From Takakia lepidozioides (lineage: Eukaryota > Streptophyta > Takakiopsida > Takakiales > Takakiaceae), in assembly GCA_030704615.1 (NCBI GenBank), contig CM060731.1, forward strand, positions 18,538,001 to 18,602,000: DNA of 64,000 nucleotides, in the 5' to 3' direction. Shown piece after piece: positions 38,073 to 49,510 of this stretch (position 1 is its first letter; every line of letters begins with the position of its first letter). The translations under genes were made by a program, and so were the position numbers. The notes below the pieces were generated by a model, which had not been told where the DNA came from, searched no databases, and was given only the letters and a program-made list of their open reading frames with translations.

Positions 38073-39830
38073 ATGCAGGACATGACAGGGGAATTCGTTA
38101 CAAGCACTTCACTGATGTTGGAGGAGTGGGAGAGACTAGTGAACAATTCCGGGCTGAACAAAGTGGAGATTGATGTATCTAGCCATCTTGCAAATGTTAC
38201 AGCGGATATTATTGCTCGGACAACATTTGGTACAACCTGCTACAAGGACGGAAAAGAGTTGTTTGATAAGCAGGCCAAGATTGGGATGCTTGCTACTACA
38301 GCTGGAAGATACGTATGGATCCCAGGCTTCAAGTGTGTCCCTATACTTTCTCTTCTATTTTCAGTACATTTGGAAATTAGAGAACACTGTCAGACCTTGT
38401 TACTTAACTTACATGGATATTCATGGAGGAGAATTCGACAGATGAGTGGATGAATTTTCTTATGCATGGCCCAAGAGGAGCTTTCTACTCAAGAGCTTTC
38501 AGCCATCTGCAAGAAATTTTGGGAACTACTGAGCAGTCAGCATGTATGGGTGTGATGAGTCCGACAAAAGACAGTATGATTTTCTTTGGTGAGTGGTTGG
38601 CCTACTCTCAGAGGGTGGATGCTACCCATGACTGAAGAAACAAGCCAGATAAGGTTTGCATTAAAGTGGCCTTGATGTCGTGTGATGTCTCAAGACCACT
38701 TCAAGCATGATGCTCATTTGTCTCTCCGTATAAATGTCGAAATCCAAATGGAACCCATTATCTTCAAATTATGTCTTAAGCTATCCATCGGAAGTTCCAG
38801 AAAGTAGTTGAAAAGCGATTACTTCTGCTCATGTTAGGGCAATTCAATTTTAAGCTTAGTATCGTAACCTCTCTCTTTGAAAAGCTACTTGTTTTGAAGT
38901 GTTCTTTGGGTACATTTGCAGGTTCTTTCCTGTCCAAAAAAATCGAGCACTGTGGAAAGCAGAAAACGAGATCACAAAGGGTCTCAGAGAGATCATCCAA
39001 GCCCGGCGTGACTCTGTGATTCTTGGAAAAAGTGCCGAATTTGGAAATGATCTGCTAGGTATAATGTTGTCTGTAAGTGAGCACAACCCCCGGGACAACC
39101 ACAAGGCCAATCCTACACAAGCCCGACTCACAAACCAGCAGGTGGTAGATGAGTGCAAGACCTTCTTTTTTGCTGGCCATGAAACCAGCGCGGTTTCTCT
39201 GACATGTACTTTGATGTTGCTGTCGGTATATCCCGAGTGGCAGGATCGTCTGCGTAGAGAAGTGCAGGAGGTTTGCAAAGGCACGTCTCCTGATAGCCAA
39301 AAACACGGCAAGCTGAAACTTGTGAGTTCTGAGCCTCAAATATCAAACCATCTTGAGCAGTGTCTAGATTCTCTTTCGCCTATCAAGCCATCAGGGTTTC
39401 CTTTCTCTATGCTGCCCTCTACATTGTATACAAGACTAGGGACTGATTTGTTGTTTTGGTGTACACTGTTTCACAAATGTCGTCAGTGCATTCAATTGGT
39501 AATCTGAAACTGGATTAGCAACATTATTGCACTCGGCTGTTCGTTGGCATCCTCGTGAAGGCTTGAGTTCTGGAGTCTTGTTATTTAATTGACATGAGCA
39601 TGACTCTGTTGTCTGCAGGTTGGAATGGTGTTGAAAAATCTATGCGGCTTTACCCTCCTGTTCCACATCTGTCTTGGCAGGCTGCAAAAGACCTTGGTTG
39701 GGCAATCTGCTCATCCCAAAAGGACTTACTATTATCACCAACCAAGTCCAAATGCATCACGATCCACAGCTGTGGGGTGAGGATGCCCTTGAATTCAACC
39801 CTGAGCGATTTGCTGGAGGAATCTCCAATG
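38073..39830 (+). pseudogene. Cytochrome P450 pseudogene (CYP72-clan-like), lacking N-terminus and heme loop
   Basis: The first recognisable exon (from about 38078, after a GCAG acceptor) encodes a helix-C/D region (VSSHLANVTADIIARTTFG). The exon beginning near 38921 carries the I-helix with the oxygen-binding motif FFFAGHETSA and ends near 39320. The last exon (about 39619-39825) should carry [11 protein letters not shown], but one missing base at the Glu codon destroys the ExxR and shifts the frame. The other frame then reads [20 protein letters not shown] and [12 protein letters not shown]. The Cys heme-binding loop should follow; PPR sequence replaces it. The membrane anchor and first exons are also absent. 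The enzyme cannot be active. Confidence 0.85.
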
Positions 39831-40460
39831 CTTGTGCAAGCCTGGCAGTGCTGGAAAAGGGCAAAGAGGTGCATGGAGACATCATCAAAGCTGGAATTGT
39901 ACCAAACGTCATTCTGAACATTGCCCTGGCAACTCTGGAAGAGAGCAAAGAGGTCCATGGCGACATCGTCAGAGCTGGAATTGTAGCAAATGTCATTCTG
40001 AACACTGCCCTAGTGGACATGTATGCAAAATGTGGGTGCATCTAGGATGCAAAGGGAGTGTTCGACACTATGGCTGAACGAGATGTGGTGTCGTAGAGTG
40101 CGATGCTTGCAGGGTATGCACAGCAAGGACGTGGGATGGATGCTTTGGAGACCTATGAGCAAATGATGGGGGAAGCACATCATGTTTGTGTGCATTTGCA
40201 ATGCTTGTGCAAGCCTGGCAGCCCTGGAGAAGGGCAAAGAGGTGCATGGGGATATCATCAAAGCTGGAATTGTACCAAATGTCATTCTGAACATTGCCCT
40301 GGCAGCTCTGGAAAAGGGGAAAGAGGTCCATGGCGGCATCTTCAGAGCTGGAATTGTACCAGATTTCATTCTGAACAATACCCTGGTGGACATGTTTGCA
40401 AAATGTGGGTGCATCTAGGATGCAATGGGAGTGTTCAACACTATGGCTGAACAAGATGTG
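39826..40460 (+). pseudogene. PPR fragment fused in frame to the P450 remnant
   Basis: Directly after the P450 phrase FAGGIS the same frame continues [20 protein letters not shown], a PPR L/S-motif junction. Two partial blocks follow (39826-40045 and 40180-40418), each with the phrase KGKEVHG or ESKEVHG and ending DMYAKCGCI or DMFAKCGCI at a stop. Small deletions inside the blocks leave no complete repeat set. Confidence 0.8.
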
Positions 40461-40617
40461 TCTAAGCCCAAGTGCAAGATCTCATATGTATCCTAGTGCG
40501 GACCTCCTAAGTGAGGCCCAAGTGCGACCTCTAGGGTAGCTTGTGCCGTTGGCCCAAGTGTCCACTGTCATCTAAGTCTAATGATTTAGCCATCTCTAAT
40601 CATTTTTTTCCCACATA

Positions 40618-40985
40618 GCCTATGACCAGCTTTGAACCGGAGACCTCTCCCTTGTTGTCGCTCCCGTCAAGGCTCCAACCATTCTCCCAGGAATGCCCAC
40701 TTTGCTATTTTTCCCGAATTTCCAATGGCCCAATATCATCTAAGTAAGTTTTTTTTTCCACAGAGCCTACGACCAGATTTGAACCCGGAGGCCATTTTTG
40801 TTTTTTTTGTGAATTTCCAGTGACCAAAAGTACTTGGAATTCCACATCTCCCTCACCGCTTGTCCAAAAATCATGAGACCAAGCCGGTGCACCCCTCCTC
40901 ACCGAGGGCTTTCCAACGGCACCAAGCACCCGCGTTGGGGCCCCGCGGTTTGGGAGATCTCAACGACGCTAGAAAACAAAACAAA
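40618..40985 (-). repeat. SINE-like module, copy 1
   Basis: Read on the minus strand, the roughly 300-base module starts with (GTTTT)n, contains GGTCTCATGATTTTTGGAC and CCAAGTACTTTTGGTC, and ends in a tRNA-like stretch with GGTTCAAATCTGG (near a B-box, GGTTCRANNCC) followed by an A-run. This copy carries a partial second head, so the B-box-like segment occurs twice. Confidence 0.45.
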
Positions 40986-41766
40986 ACAAAACAAACATCT
41001 CGCTTCATATATTGACTAGGGTAGCCTGCGCCGTTGGCCCAAGTGTCCAGTGTTATCTAAGTCCAAGTGCAATCCCCTATATATCAAAGTGTGTTTCCTA
41101 TGTCGAGGCCCAAATGCAACCTCTAGGGTAGCCTTTGATGTTGGCCCAAGTGTCCAATGTCATCTAAGTCCAAATGTAAGATCTTCTTTGTATCCCAGTG
41201 CGTCTCCTATGTTGAGGCCCAAGTGCGACCTCTAGGGTAGCATGTGCCTTTTGGCCCATGTATGAAGAGTTGAAATCTAAGACCAAATGCAATTTCCTAC
41301 GTATCCAAGTGTGTCTCATATGTCGAGGCCCACCTAAGCCCAAACTTGCAATCTTCTATTTATGTATCCAAGTGCATCTCCCATGTAGAGGCCCAAGTGT
41401 CCAGTGTCACGTAACTTGCCCAAGTGCAATCTCCTATGTATCCAAGTACGTCTCCCATGTCAAAGCCCAATTTATTTTTTTCCATTAATTTATTGAGTAG
41501 TAATATATCCATTTATTATTGATATATCTCCCGTCGAGGCTCCCAGGAAAGCCCACTTTGCTATTTTGGGGGAATTTCTAGCGACCCAAAGTACTTCAAA
41601 TTTGATCAATATGAAGCCATGTAGTTTGTTTTGTTTTGTTTTATTTATTACTACTCAATAAATTCATGGAAGATATTAAACTGATATATGAAGCAAGGTA
41701 GTTTGGACTTTGTAATGTCTAGGTAGCCTTTGCCATTGGCCCAAGTGTCCAATGTCATCTAAGTAA

Positions 41767-42068
41767 GTTTTTTTCCACAGAGCCTATGACTAGATTTGAA
41801 CCAGAGACCTTTCCCTTGATATCTCTCCCGTCGAGGCTCCAACCATTGTCCCATGAATGCCCACTTTGCCATTTTTGCTATTTTTCGTGAATTTTCAGCG
41901 ACCAAAAGTACTTGGAATTCCACATCTCCCTCACCGCTTGTCCAAAAATCATGAGACCAAGCCGATGCACCCCTCCTCATCGAGGGCTTTCCAACGGCAC
42001 CAAGCACCGGGGCTTGGGGCCCGCGGTTTGGGAGATCTCAACGACGCTACAAAACAAAACAAAACAAA
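41767..42068 (-). repeat. SINE-like module, copy 2
   Basis: It has the same organisation as copy 1: a B-box-like GGTTCAAATCTAG near 41795 (minus reading), an A-run at its minus-strand 3' end, and (AAAAC)n at the opposite end on +. Confidence 0.45.
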
Positions 42069-42635
42069 CGTCTCGCTTCATGTATTGATAGGCTAGCCTG
42101 TGCCGTTGGCCCAAGTGTCCAATATTATCTAAGTCCAAGTGCAATCCCCTATGTATCTAGTGACCCTCATGTTTGGGAGATCTAGGCCTAGGGTAGCATG
42201 CGCCATTGGCCCATGTGTTAAGAATTGAAATCTAAGTCCAAGTGCAATCCCCTATGTATTCAAGTAGCATCTCCTATATCAAGGCCCATGTGTGAAGAAT
42301 TGAAATATAAGCTCGAGTGCAATTTCTTATGTATCCAAGTGGGTCTCCTATGTCGAGGCCCAAGTGCGACCTCTAGTGTAGCCTATGAAGAATTGAAATC
42401 TAAGCCCAAGTGCATCTCCCATGTACATGCCCAAGTGTCCAGTGTCATCTAAGTCCAAGTGCAATCCCCTATGTATCCAAGTGCGTCTCCTATGTCGAGG
42501 CCCATGTGTGAAGAATTGAAATCTAGGCCCAAGTGCAATCTCATACGTATCCAAGTGCTTCTCCCATGTAGAGGCCCGAGTGCGACCTCCACTATCCAAT
42601 GTCATCTAAGTCTAAGTGCAATCCCCTATCTAATC

Positions 42636-42936
42636 AATTTTTTTTTCCAGAGAGCCTACGACCAGATTTGAACCGGAGACCTTTCCCTTGATATCTCTCC
42701 CGTCGAGGCTCCAACCTTTGTCCTAGGAATGCCCACTTTGCCATTTTTGCTATTTTTGGGGAATTTCCAACGACCAAAAGTACTTGGAATTCCACATCTC
42801 CCACACTGCAAGTCCAAAAATCATGAGACCAAGCCCGTGCACCCCTCCTCGTCGAGGGCTTTCCAACGGCACCAAGCACCCATGCTGGGGCCTCGCGGTT
42901 TGGGACATCGCAACGTGACAAAACAAAACAAAACAA
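42636..42936 (-). repeat. SINE-like module, copy 3
   Basis: This is the most regular forward copy. TTTTTTTTCC on + (the A-run in minus reading) is followed by the B-box-like motif, the conserved middle and (ACAAA)n. Confidence 0.45.
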
Positions 42937-43936
42937 ACGTTTCGCTTCATATATTGACTAGTGTGGCATGTGCCGTTGGCCCAAGTGTCCAGTGTCATCT
43001 AAGTCCAAGTGTAAGATCTTCTATATATCCCAGTGCGTCTACTATGTTGAGGCCCAAGTGCGACCTCTAGGGTAGCATGTGCCTTTGGCCCATGTATGAA
43101 GAGTTGAAATCTAAGACCAAGTGCAATTTCCTATGTATCCCAGTGCATCTCCTATGTCCGAGGCCCAAGTGCGACCTCTAGTGTAGCCTATGCCGTTGGC
43201 CCATGTGTGAAGAATTGAAATCTAACTCCATGTGCAATTTCCTACGTATCCAAGTGCATCTCATATGTCGAGGCCCAGCTAAGCTCAAGTGCAATCTTCT
43301 ATTTATGTATCCAAGTGCATCTCCCATGTAGAGGCCCAAGTGTCCAGTGTCATGTAACTTGCCAAGTGCAATCTCCTATGTATCCAAGTACGTCTCCCAT
43401 GTCAAAGCCCAATTATTTTTTTCATCAATTTATTGAGTAGTAATATATCCATTCATTCTTGATATATCTCCCGTCGAGGCTCCCAGGAAAGCCCACTTCG
43501 CTATTTTTCAGGAATTTCCATTGGCCTAAGTGTCCAATGTCATCTAAGTCCAAGTGTAAGATCTTCTATGTATCCCAGTGCATCTCCTATGTTGAGGCCC
43601 AAGTGCGACCTCTAGGGTAGCATGTGCCTTTGGCCCATGTATGAAGAGTTGAAATCTAAGACCAAGTGCAATTTCCTATGTATCCCAATGTGTCTCCTAT
43701 GTCAAGGCCCAAGTGCGACCTCTAGTGTAGCCTATGCCGTTGGCCCATGTGTGAAGAATTGAAATCTAAGTCCACGTGCAATTTCCTACATATCCAAGTG
43801 CGTCTCCTATGTCGAGGCCCAAGTGCAATATTCAATTTATGTATCCAAGTGCATCTCCTATGTAGAGGCCCAAGTGTCCAATGTCATGTAACTTGCCCAA
43901 GTGCAATCTCCTATGTATCCAACTACGTCTAATCAT

Positions 43937-44572
43937 TTTTTTTCCCACAAAGCCTACGACCAGATTTGAACCGGAGACATTTCCCTTGATATCTCTCCCG
44001 TCGAGGCTCCAACCATTGTCCCAGGAATGCCCACTTTACCATTTTTGCTATTTTTTGTGAATTTTCAGCGACCAAAAGTACTTGGAATTCCACATCTCCC
44101 ACACCGCAAGTCCAAAAATCATGAGACCAAGCTGGTGCACCCCTCCTCGTCGAGGGCTTTCCAAGGATACCAAGCACCAGCGTCGGGCCTCGCGGTTCGG
44201 GACATCTCAACGCTACAAAACAAAACAAAACGAGACGTTATGAAGCGAGACGTTTGTTTGTTTGTTTTGTTTTGTTTTGTTTTGTTTTGTAGCGTTGAGA
44301 TGTCCCGAACCGCGAGGCCCCGGCGCTGGTGCTTGATACCCTTGGAAAGCCCTCGAGGAGGAGGGGTGCATCGGCTTGGTCTCATGACTTTTGGACCTGC
44401 GGTGTGGGAGATACGGAATTCCAAGTACTTTTGGTCGCTGGAAATTCACAAAAAATAGCAAAAATGGCAAAGTGGGCATTCCTGGGACAATGGTTGGAGC
44501 CTCGATGGGAGAGATATCAAGGGAAAGGTCTCCGGTTCAAATCTGGTCGTAGGCTCTTTGGGAAAAAAATAC
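43937..44572. repeat. Long inverted repeat: SINE-like copies 4 and 5 head to head
   Basis: Copy 4 (43937-44232) and copy 5 (about 44262-44572) are near-identical in opposite orientation, with about 300-base arms and a short centre of GTTTT/AAAAC repeats. From here to 44970 the surrounding tandem units also run in the reverse sense (for example CTAGAGGTCGCACTTGGGCC). Confidence 0.85.
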
Positions 44573-44970
44573 ATTTGGACTTAGATGACATTGGACCCTT
44601 GGGCCAACGGCAAAGGCTACCCTAGAGGTCGCACTTGGGCCTCGACATAGGAGACGCACTTGCATACGTAGGAGATTGCACTTGGGCCTAGATGACACTT
44701 AACACTTGACACTTGGGCCAATGGCACAGACTACCCTAGAGGTCGCATTTGGGCCTCGACATAGGAGACGCATTGGATTTATAGGAAATTGCACTTTGTC
44801 TTAGATTCTCAATTCTTCACACATGGGCCAAATGTACAGGCTATCCTAGAGGTCACTTGGGCCTCGACATAGGAGACGCACTGGGATACATAGAAGATCT
44901 TACACACTTGGATTTAGATGACACTTGACACTTGGGCCCACGGCACATGCTACCCTAGAGGTCGCATTAA
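44573..44970 (-). repeat. Complex tandem repeat field, reversed orientation
   Basis: The same unit as in 40461-44240 but reverse-complemented, about three copies (CCTCGACATAGGAGACGCA, GGGCCAACGGCAAAGGCTA). It ends abruptly at about 44970. Confidence 0.8.
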
Positions 44971-45363
44971 CCACACATTAACCCCCACCCCCTTCTACAA
45001 CTCCCCGATGGCGTCACCCTTCTAGCCACCTTTGAACCAAACCAGCTACTATACGAACACAACTTTTTCTCCCCTAAATACCTCCGATGCCTAGAACCCA
45101 CCACTACATCACTGCTACTTGTCCAACACACCCATCCCACCTCCACGCCCATTACCCTCCCCTCTACCTTATACCACTTACTCGTACGCACATGGGGGAT
45201 GAAAGTCTCCATTACCCCCAACACACATCCTCTTCCCTCTACATCTTGCTCCTCACCCACCCTATTTCCCAGAGTCAACCCAAGCAAGGTCTGGATAAGG
45301 GCCCTACCGTGCCCTCCTCCTGCCCCTCTCCCGCCCCCTATTGACCCACCGGTCTGGAATTCT

Positions 45364-45852
45364 TCATGGCTGTGAGCACGGATTGCAAGAGCACTCGGGG
45401 GGGGGGGGGGGGGGGTTTGAGGTGGAGCTTCCGTCGTTACCTAGCACGACAATGGTCTCGTCAACCTGTCCAGGAACATCCTTCATTTCTTCTTCCAAAT
45501 AAACTGTGCCCGGTTTGAGCTTGAATTTGGAACAAAGGTAAGTTTCAGTCACTCTGCAAAGTCCTCCCTCATTTGGGATCCAGGCTCTCCCAAGTTGCGG
45601 AGGACAGCAAACTATAGCGTAGGAATTCGGAGCCATCGAACACCGCACGGAGTTGGCAAGTGTGAGGTTTCGTATAGCGACAGACCAAGGCTCACAGGCA
45701 CCATCTAAGTGGATCTGCGGAGTCCATCGACGATTGGAAGTCGCACATTGAAGTGGAAAGTATTGTTTCAAGCTACATGCATGAAGGTGGGAGGTTTGAT
45801 TCCATAGCCAGTAAGTATGACAATGATGGCCGATTCGGCGACGAAATAACAT
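45364..45852 (-). other. Unrecognised open frame next to the palindrome array
   Basis: A 162-residue frame of ordinary composition (includes KPGTVYLEEEMKDVPGQVDE) ends in a proline run encoded by the G tract. I recognise no domain. A further start-less open frame on + (44973-45371) is also unexplained. Either could be chance. Confidence 0.25.
45397..45415 (+). repeat. Run of 19 G
   Basis: Nineteen consecutive guanines, able to form a G-quadruplex and prone to length error in sequencing. Confidence 0.9.
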
Positions 45853-46062
45853 CTCCTGACAGTTTCTCCTGAGGGTGGATCCAGCAGTATTCTCGGTGCA
45901 GACAGGAACGTTCGCACTGACAAGTGCCAGGACTGTTAGTTAAAACGGTCAGACAACCAAGTTGTGCTCATCAAGAATGGCCGCAATGTTGTTTCGGAAC
46001 AATGCAACCCATTCAGGTTCCAGATTTCCCGTCCCGAGTGATTCTTTCGATTGCTGGTGGAC

Positions 46063-47640
46063 GGAAATACGGCGGCGCATTTCCGTTTTGCTTCTTGGTC
46101 ATGCACCAGAGCGACGGAAATGCGGCACCGAGTTTCCGTCCGGGGGAAACCTTTATACTCTCCAGAACGGAAATGCGGTAACGCATTTCCATCCAGCAAG
46201 CACGGTATGTGAAGGTGGAACGGAAATGCGGTACCGCGTTTCCGTTCTGATTGAGAATTATGAACAACGGGAACAGAAATGCGGCACCGCATTTCCGTCC
46301 GAGTCGCACTTTTCCGACATTCCAGAACGGAAATGCGGCGCCGCATTTCCACTTTGTATCTGATGCATGGAGCTGAGGGATAGAAATGCTGCAGCACATT
46401 TCCGTCCTTAAAAGACATTCATACTCTCCATAACGGAAATGCGTACCGCATTTCCGTTCTGATTGAGAATTATGAACAACGGGAACAGAAATGCGGCACC
46501 GCATTTCTGTCGGAGTCGCACTTTCCGACATTCCAGAACGGAAATGCTGCGCCGCATTTCCATTTTGTATCTGATGCATGGAGCCGAGTGCGATTCCGAC
46601 AGCTTCATACAGCGCAATTCCGACCGCTTGAGACATTCATACTATCCAGAACGGAAATGCGGTACCGCATTTCCGTTCTGACTGAAAATCGTCAACCATC
46701 GGAACTGAAATGCGGCAGCGAATTTCCATCCGAGTCGCACCTCCCAACATTCCAGAACGGAAATGCGGCACCGCATTTCCGTTCTGATGAAATATCCTGA
46801 AACATCGGAACTGAAATGCGATACCGCATTTTCGTCGGAGTCGCACCTTCCGACATTCCAAAACGGAAATGCGGCGCCGCATTTCCGTTTTGTATGTGAG
46901 GCATGGAGCTGTGGAACGAAAATGCGGCACAGCATTTCCGCCAGCGTCAGAAGTTAATACTCTACAGAACGGAAATGCGGTACCGCATTTCCGTTCTGAC
47001 TGAAAATCGTGCGCAACGGGAACAGAAATGCGGCACCGCATTTCCGTCCGAGTCGCACCTTCCGACATTCTAGAACGGAAATGCGGCGCCGCATTTCCGT
47101 TTTGTATATGGGGCCTGGAGCTGTGCTACGGAAATGTGTTGCCGCATTTCCATCCATGTGAGACCTTCAAACTTTCCAGACCGGAAATGCGGCACCGCAT
47201 TTCTGTCCAGGTGAGACCTCTATACTTTCCCGAACGGAAATGTGGCACGGCATTTCCGTTCATCAATTAACGTATATGAAGGGGGAACGGAAATGCGGTA
47301 CCGCATTTCCGTTCACATTGAAAATCATGAACCACGGGAACTGAAATGTTGTGCCTCATTCCCGTCCGAATCGCACCTTTCGACATTCCAGAACGGAAAT
47401 GCGGCGCCGCATTTCCCTTTTGAATCTCATACATGGAGCTGTGGGACGGAAATGCGGCACCGTATTTCCGTTCAACAACTAAGGTATGTGAAGGTGGAAC
47501 GGAAATGTGGTGCCGCATTTTCTTCCAACAAGTACGGATGTGTAGCTTCGTGATGGTACTTAACGGAAATGTGGCGCCGCATTTGCATTTTCGCTCCAAC
47601 TCATCAGACGCTGGGACGGAAATGCCTTGAAATGTGAACA
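46063..47640. repeat. Higher-order array of about 28 palindromes AAATGCGG-NN-CCGCATTT
   Basis: Palindromic cores such as GGAAATGCGGTACCGCATTT occur at a steady step of about 53 bases (near 46166, 46218, 46271, 46324, 46377, 46430, 46482, 46535 and onward to 47613). The centre is GGTACC, GGCACC or GGCGCC. Four linker types recur in order (TGAGAATTATGAACAACGGG; TCCGAGTCGCAC...GACATTCC; TTTGTATCTGATGCATGGAG; GACATTCATACTCTCC), so the true period is about 212 bases. The same palindrome occurs in introns of, and beyond, the neighbouring ParB-methyltransferase gene. Long open frames through the array are by-products of the period. Confidence 0.95.
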
Positions 47641-49488
47641 CGTGGAGCAACGGAATTGCTGCACATGTCGGCACTCTATCTGACTGAAGGGGCATGAGGC
47701 GGCGCAGCCTGACCGTTGGATAATGATGTTTGTTTTTCGGACGGCAGGCGTACCCTGAACGATTCGAATTTCGTAATGACGCAAAGTCCACGAGGAGACA
47801 CTTTCGTCCAACCCTTTCGAACCCAAGTGGTGCATCACCGCCGTTTCATCTACTTTTGTCGTGTCTCCTCAGTCACCCTTCTCGCGCCCTTTCCATCTGC
47901 ACTCTTTGCCCATTTTCCCTCTCTCTGTTCTTCTTATGCTCGAACCTGAGAGGGGGGGAGTTCGTGCACCAGACAGGAGACCTCGTCGCAAGCTCCGGAA
48001 ATTATACTTCGGACGTAGGCCAATGCCGAAGGGGAGGAAGCAGATGCGTCTACAGGAGGAGATTGCCATCTCCGAGCAGCAGGCCACTCAGGCAACCCAG
48101 CCACCAGTGAGAGCTCCATGCGATCGGGCTGCGCGCAGCTGATCGAGCACCGAACCCCCCATTTTGCTTCTGTAATTCTTAGACTAAATGCTAGGAGACT
48201 TGAATGCAGAACATGTTTGCATGCCTAACAGGAAAGGTGGACGTGCTGGAGGGATCGCAGGAATCCGAAGAGCCGCAGGAAGAGTCCGAGGAGCTAGCTG
48301 CAGCACGTACACCCACCCGATCCCCAAGCGCGGGTATTCCTGCCGGGCCTAGCCCTGTGCGATTCAAAGACGCGGCTTCGAATGGCAAGTTCAAAGCCCC
48401 AGAGATCGACTCGCGTTCTTCGGTCATGGAGAATCGCCAGCAGGGGTCGGGCCCTTCTCCAGCAAAGTCGAAGAAGAAGCAGCCCGTCCCTCTACTGGCT
48501 TCTGAACCGGCTCAGGCCGATTCACCCCCCCAACGCGAATGAAGCAGCAGGGTAAAAGACAGATTCAATTGCAGCAGACACCTTCACCTGCAAGGATGAG
48601 GAAGCAGAAGGCAATCAGGGCGACGGCCGAACAATCTCCCGCAAAACCGCTTCCACGAGCTGAAGCTCAGTTCCTGGAGGATTTCCCGCCTGCAGATGTT
48701 GGGGCCGACTCTGCTGCAGCGAAGGCAATGGGATCGACCGTTGATCTCGATTTGGTACCGGAGGAGGGTGCTGCCGCTGAACGTTCGCAGCCAGACCTCA
48801 CCACCGATGAGTAAGCAGGCCCGGATGAGGCCTTTGCAATGGCAGAATTGCCCGCACACAGGCCCCAGAGTGCAGCTCCAGTTGAGGATGCTCCACCTGC
48901 TCAGCCACTACCGGCACATACAGACATGTCTCCGGAGGATTTCAAAAGTGTAGCGGATAAAATGTTGGAGGAGACACACAGTAGCATTGGCAGAGTTTTG
49001 CGCAGCAGGGTATTCCAGCGGACTCTTTGAATCCCACTCTGTCGCATGGTCTCCCTTCCCATCGTCAGGCAGGCCCTTCCCGGAGATGTGGATAAGCTGA
49101 AGTTCGCATTTCGAGAAGGGTACCGTCTGGGATCGGCAGCGTTTTACGTTTCCATTGAGAATGAGGACGGCGAAACTCGTGGACCCACTGCCGATGAATT
49201 GTCAACGTGGGATACCCACTGGCACACTCGCAACGACGAATTCGAGGCGACGCTGAAGGGTGATCCAGACTTCGGCCATATGTCTGGTAAAATGTTCTTT
49301 GTGTGGGACGGGAATCACCGACTTCTCGCCTGGTGGGAGTACATCAAGCAGAACCATGCCAAGCACATTGGCTGGCATTACATGGTAGAGTGTGTCATCC
49401 TGAAGGTGAAGGCGGCAGACTCCTCCCTGCTCAAGAATGCCATCGCGGACCTCAACTCGTAAGATACTCATACCCTCCCTAGCACGTT

Positions 49489-49510
49489 CGAAATGCGGTG
49501 CCGCATTTCG
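49489..49510. repeat. Palindrome of the array family inside an intron
   Basis: CGAAATGCGG/TG/CCGCATTTCG has 10-bp perfect arms and lies about 30 bases after the donor GTAAGA of the ParB-domain exon. Confidence 0.85.

Larger units (their letters stand above)
40461..44240 (+). repeat. Complex tandem repeat field, forward orientation
   Basis: Units of about 100-130 bases recur with variation: GCCCAAGTGCGACCTCTAGG, GTAGCCTxTGCCxTTGGCCC, GTGTCCAATGTCATCTAAG, CCAAGTGCAATCCCCTATG, and GTCTCCTATGTCGAGGCCC. Four longer modules (listed separately) interrupt them. Many open frames cross the field, but their peptides only mirror the DNA repeat. No host gene was seen. Confidence 0.85.

Noticed and set aside
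40620-44600. Functional tRNA genes
   Set aside because: The B-box-like motif lacks a matching A box and no cloverleaf or anticodon arm could be drawn.
46013-47068. Long open frames through the palindrome array (up to 207 aa) with repeated peptides such as NGNAVPHFRS
   Set aside because: They appear on both strands and in several frames and simply mirror the 53-bp DNA period; the shared dyad symmetry produces similar peptides in opposite frames.
46063-47640. CRISPR array
   Set aside because: The regular step is suggestive, but the linkers are themselves repeated in a four-unit order, the sequence is plant nuclear, and no cas gene is present.
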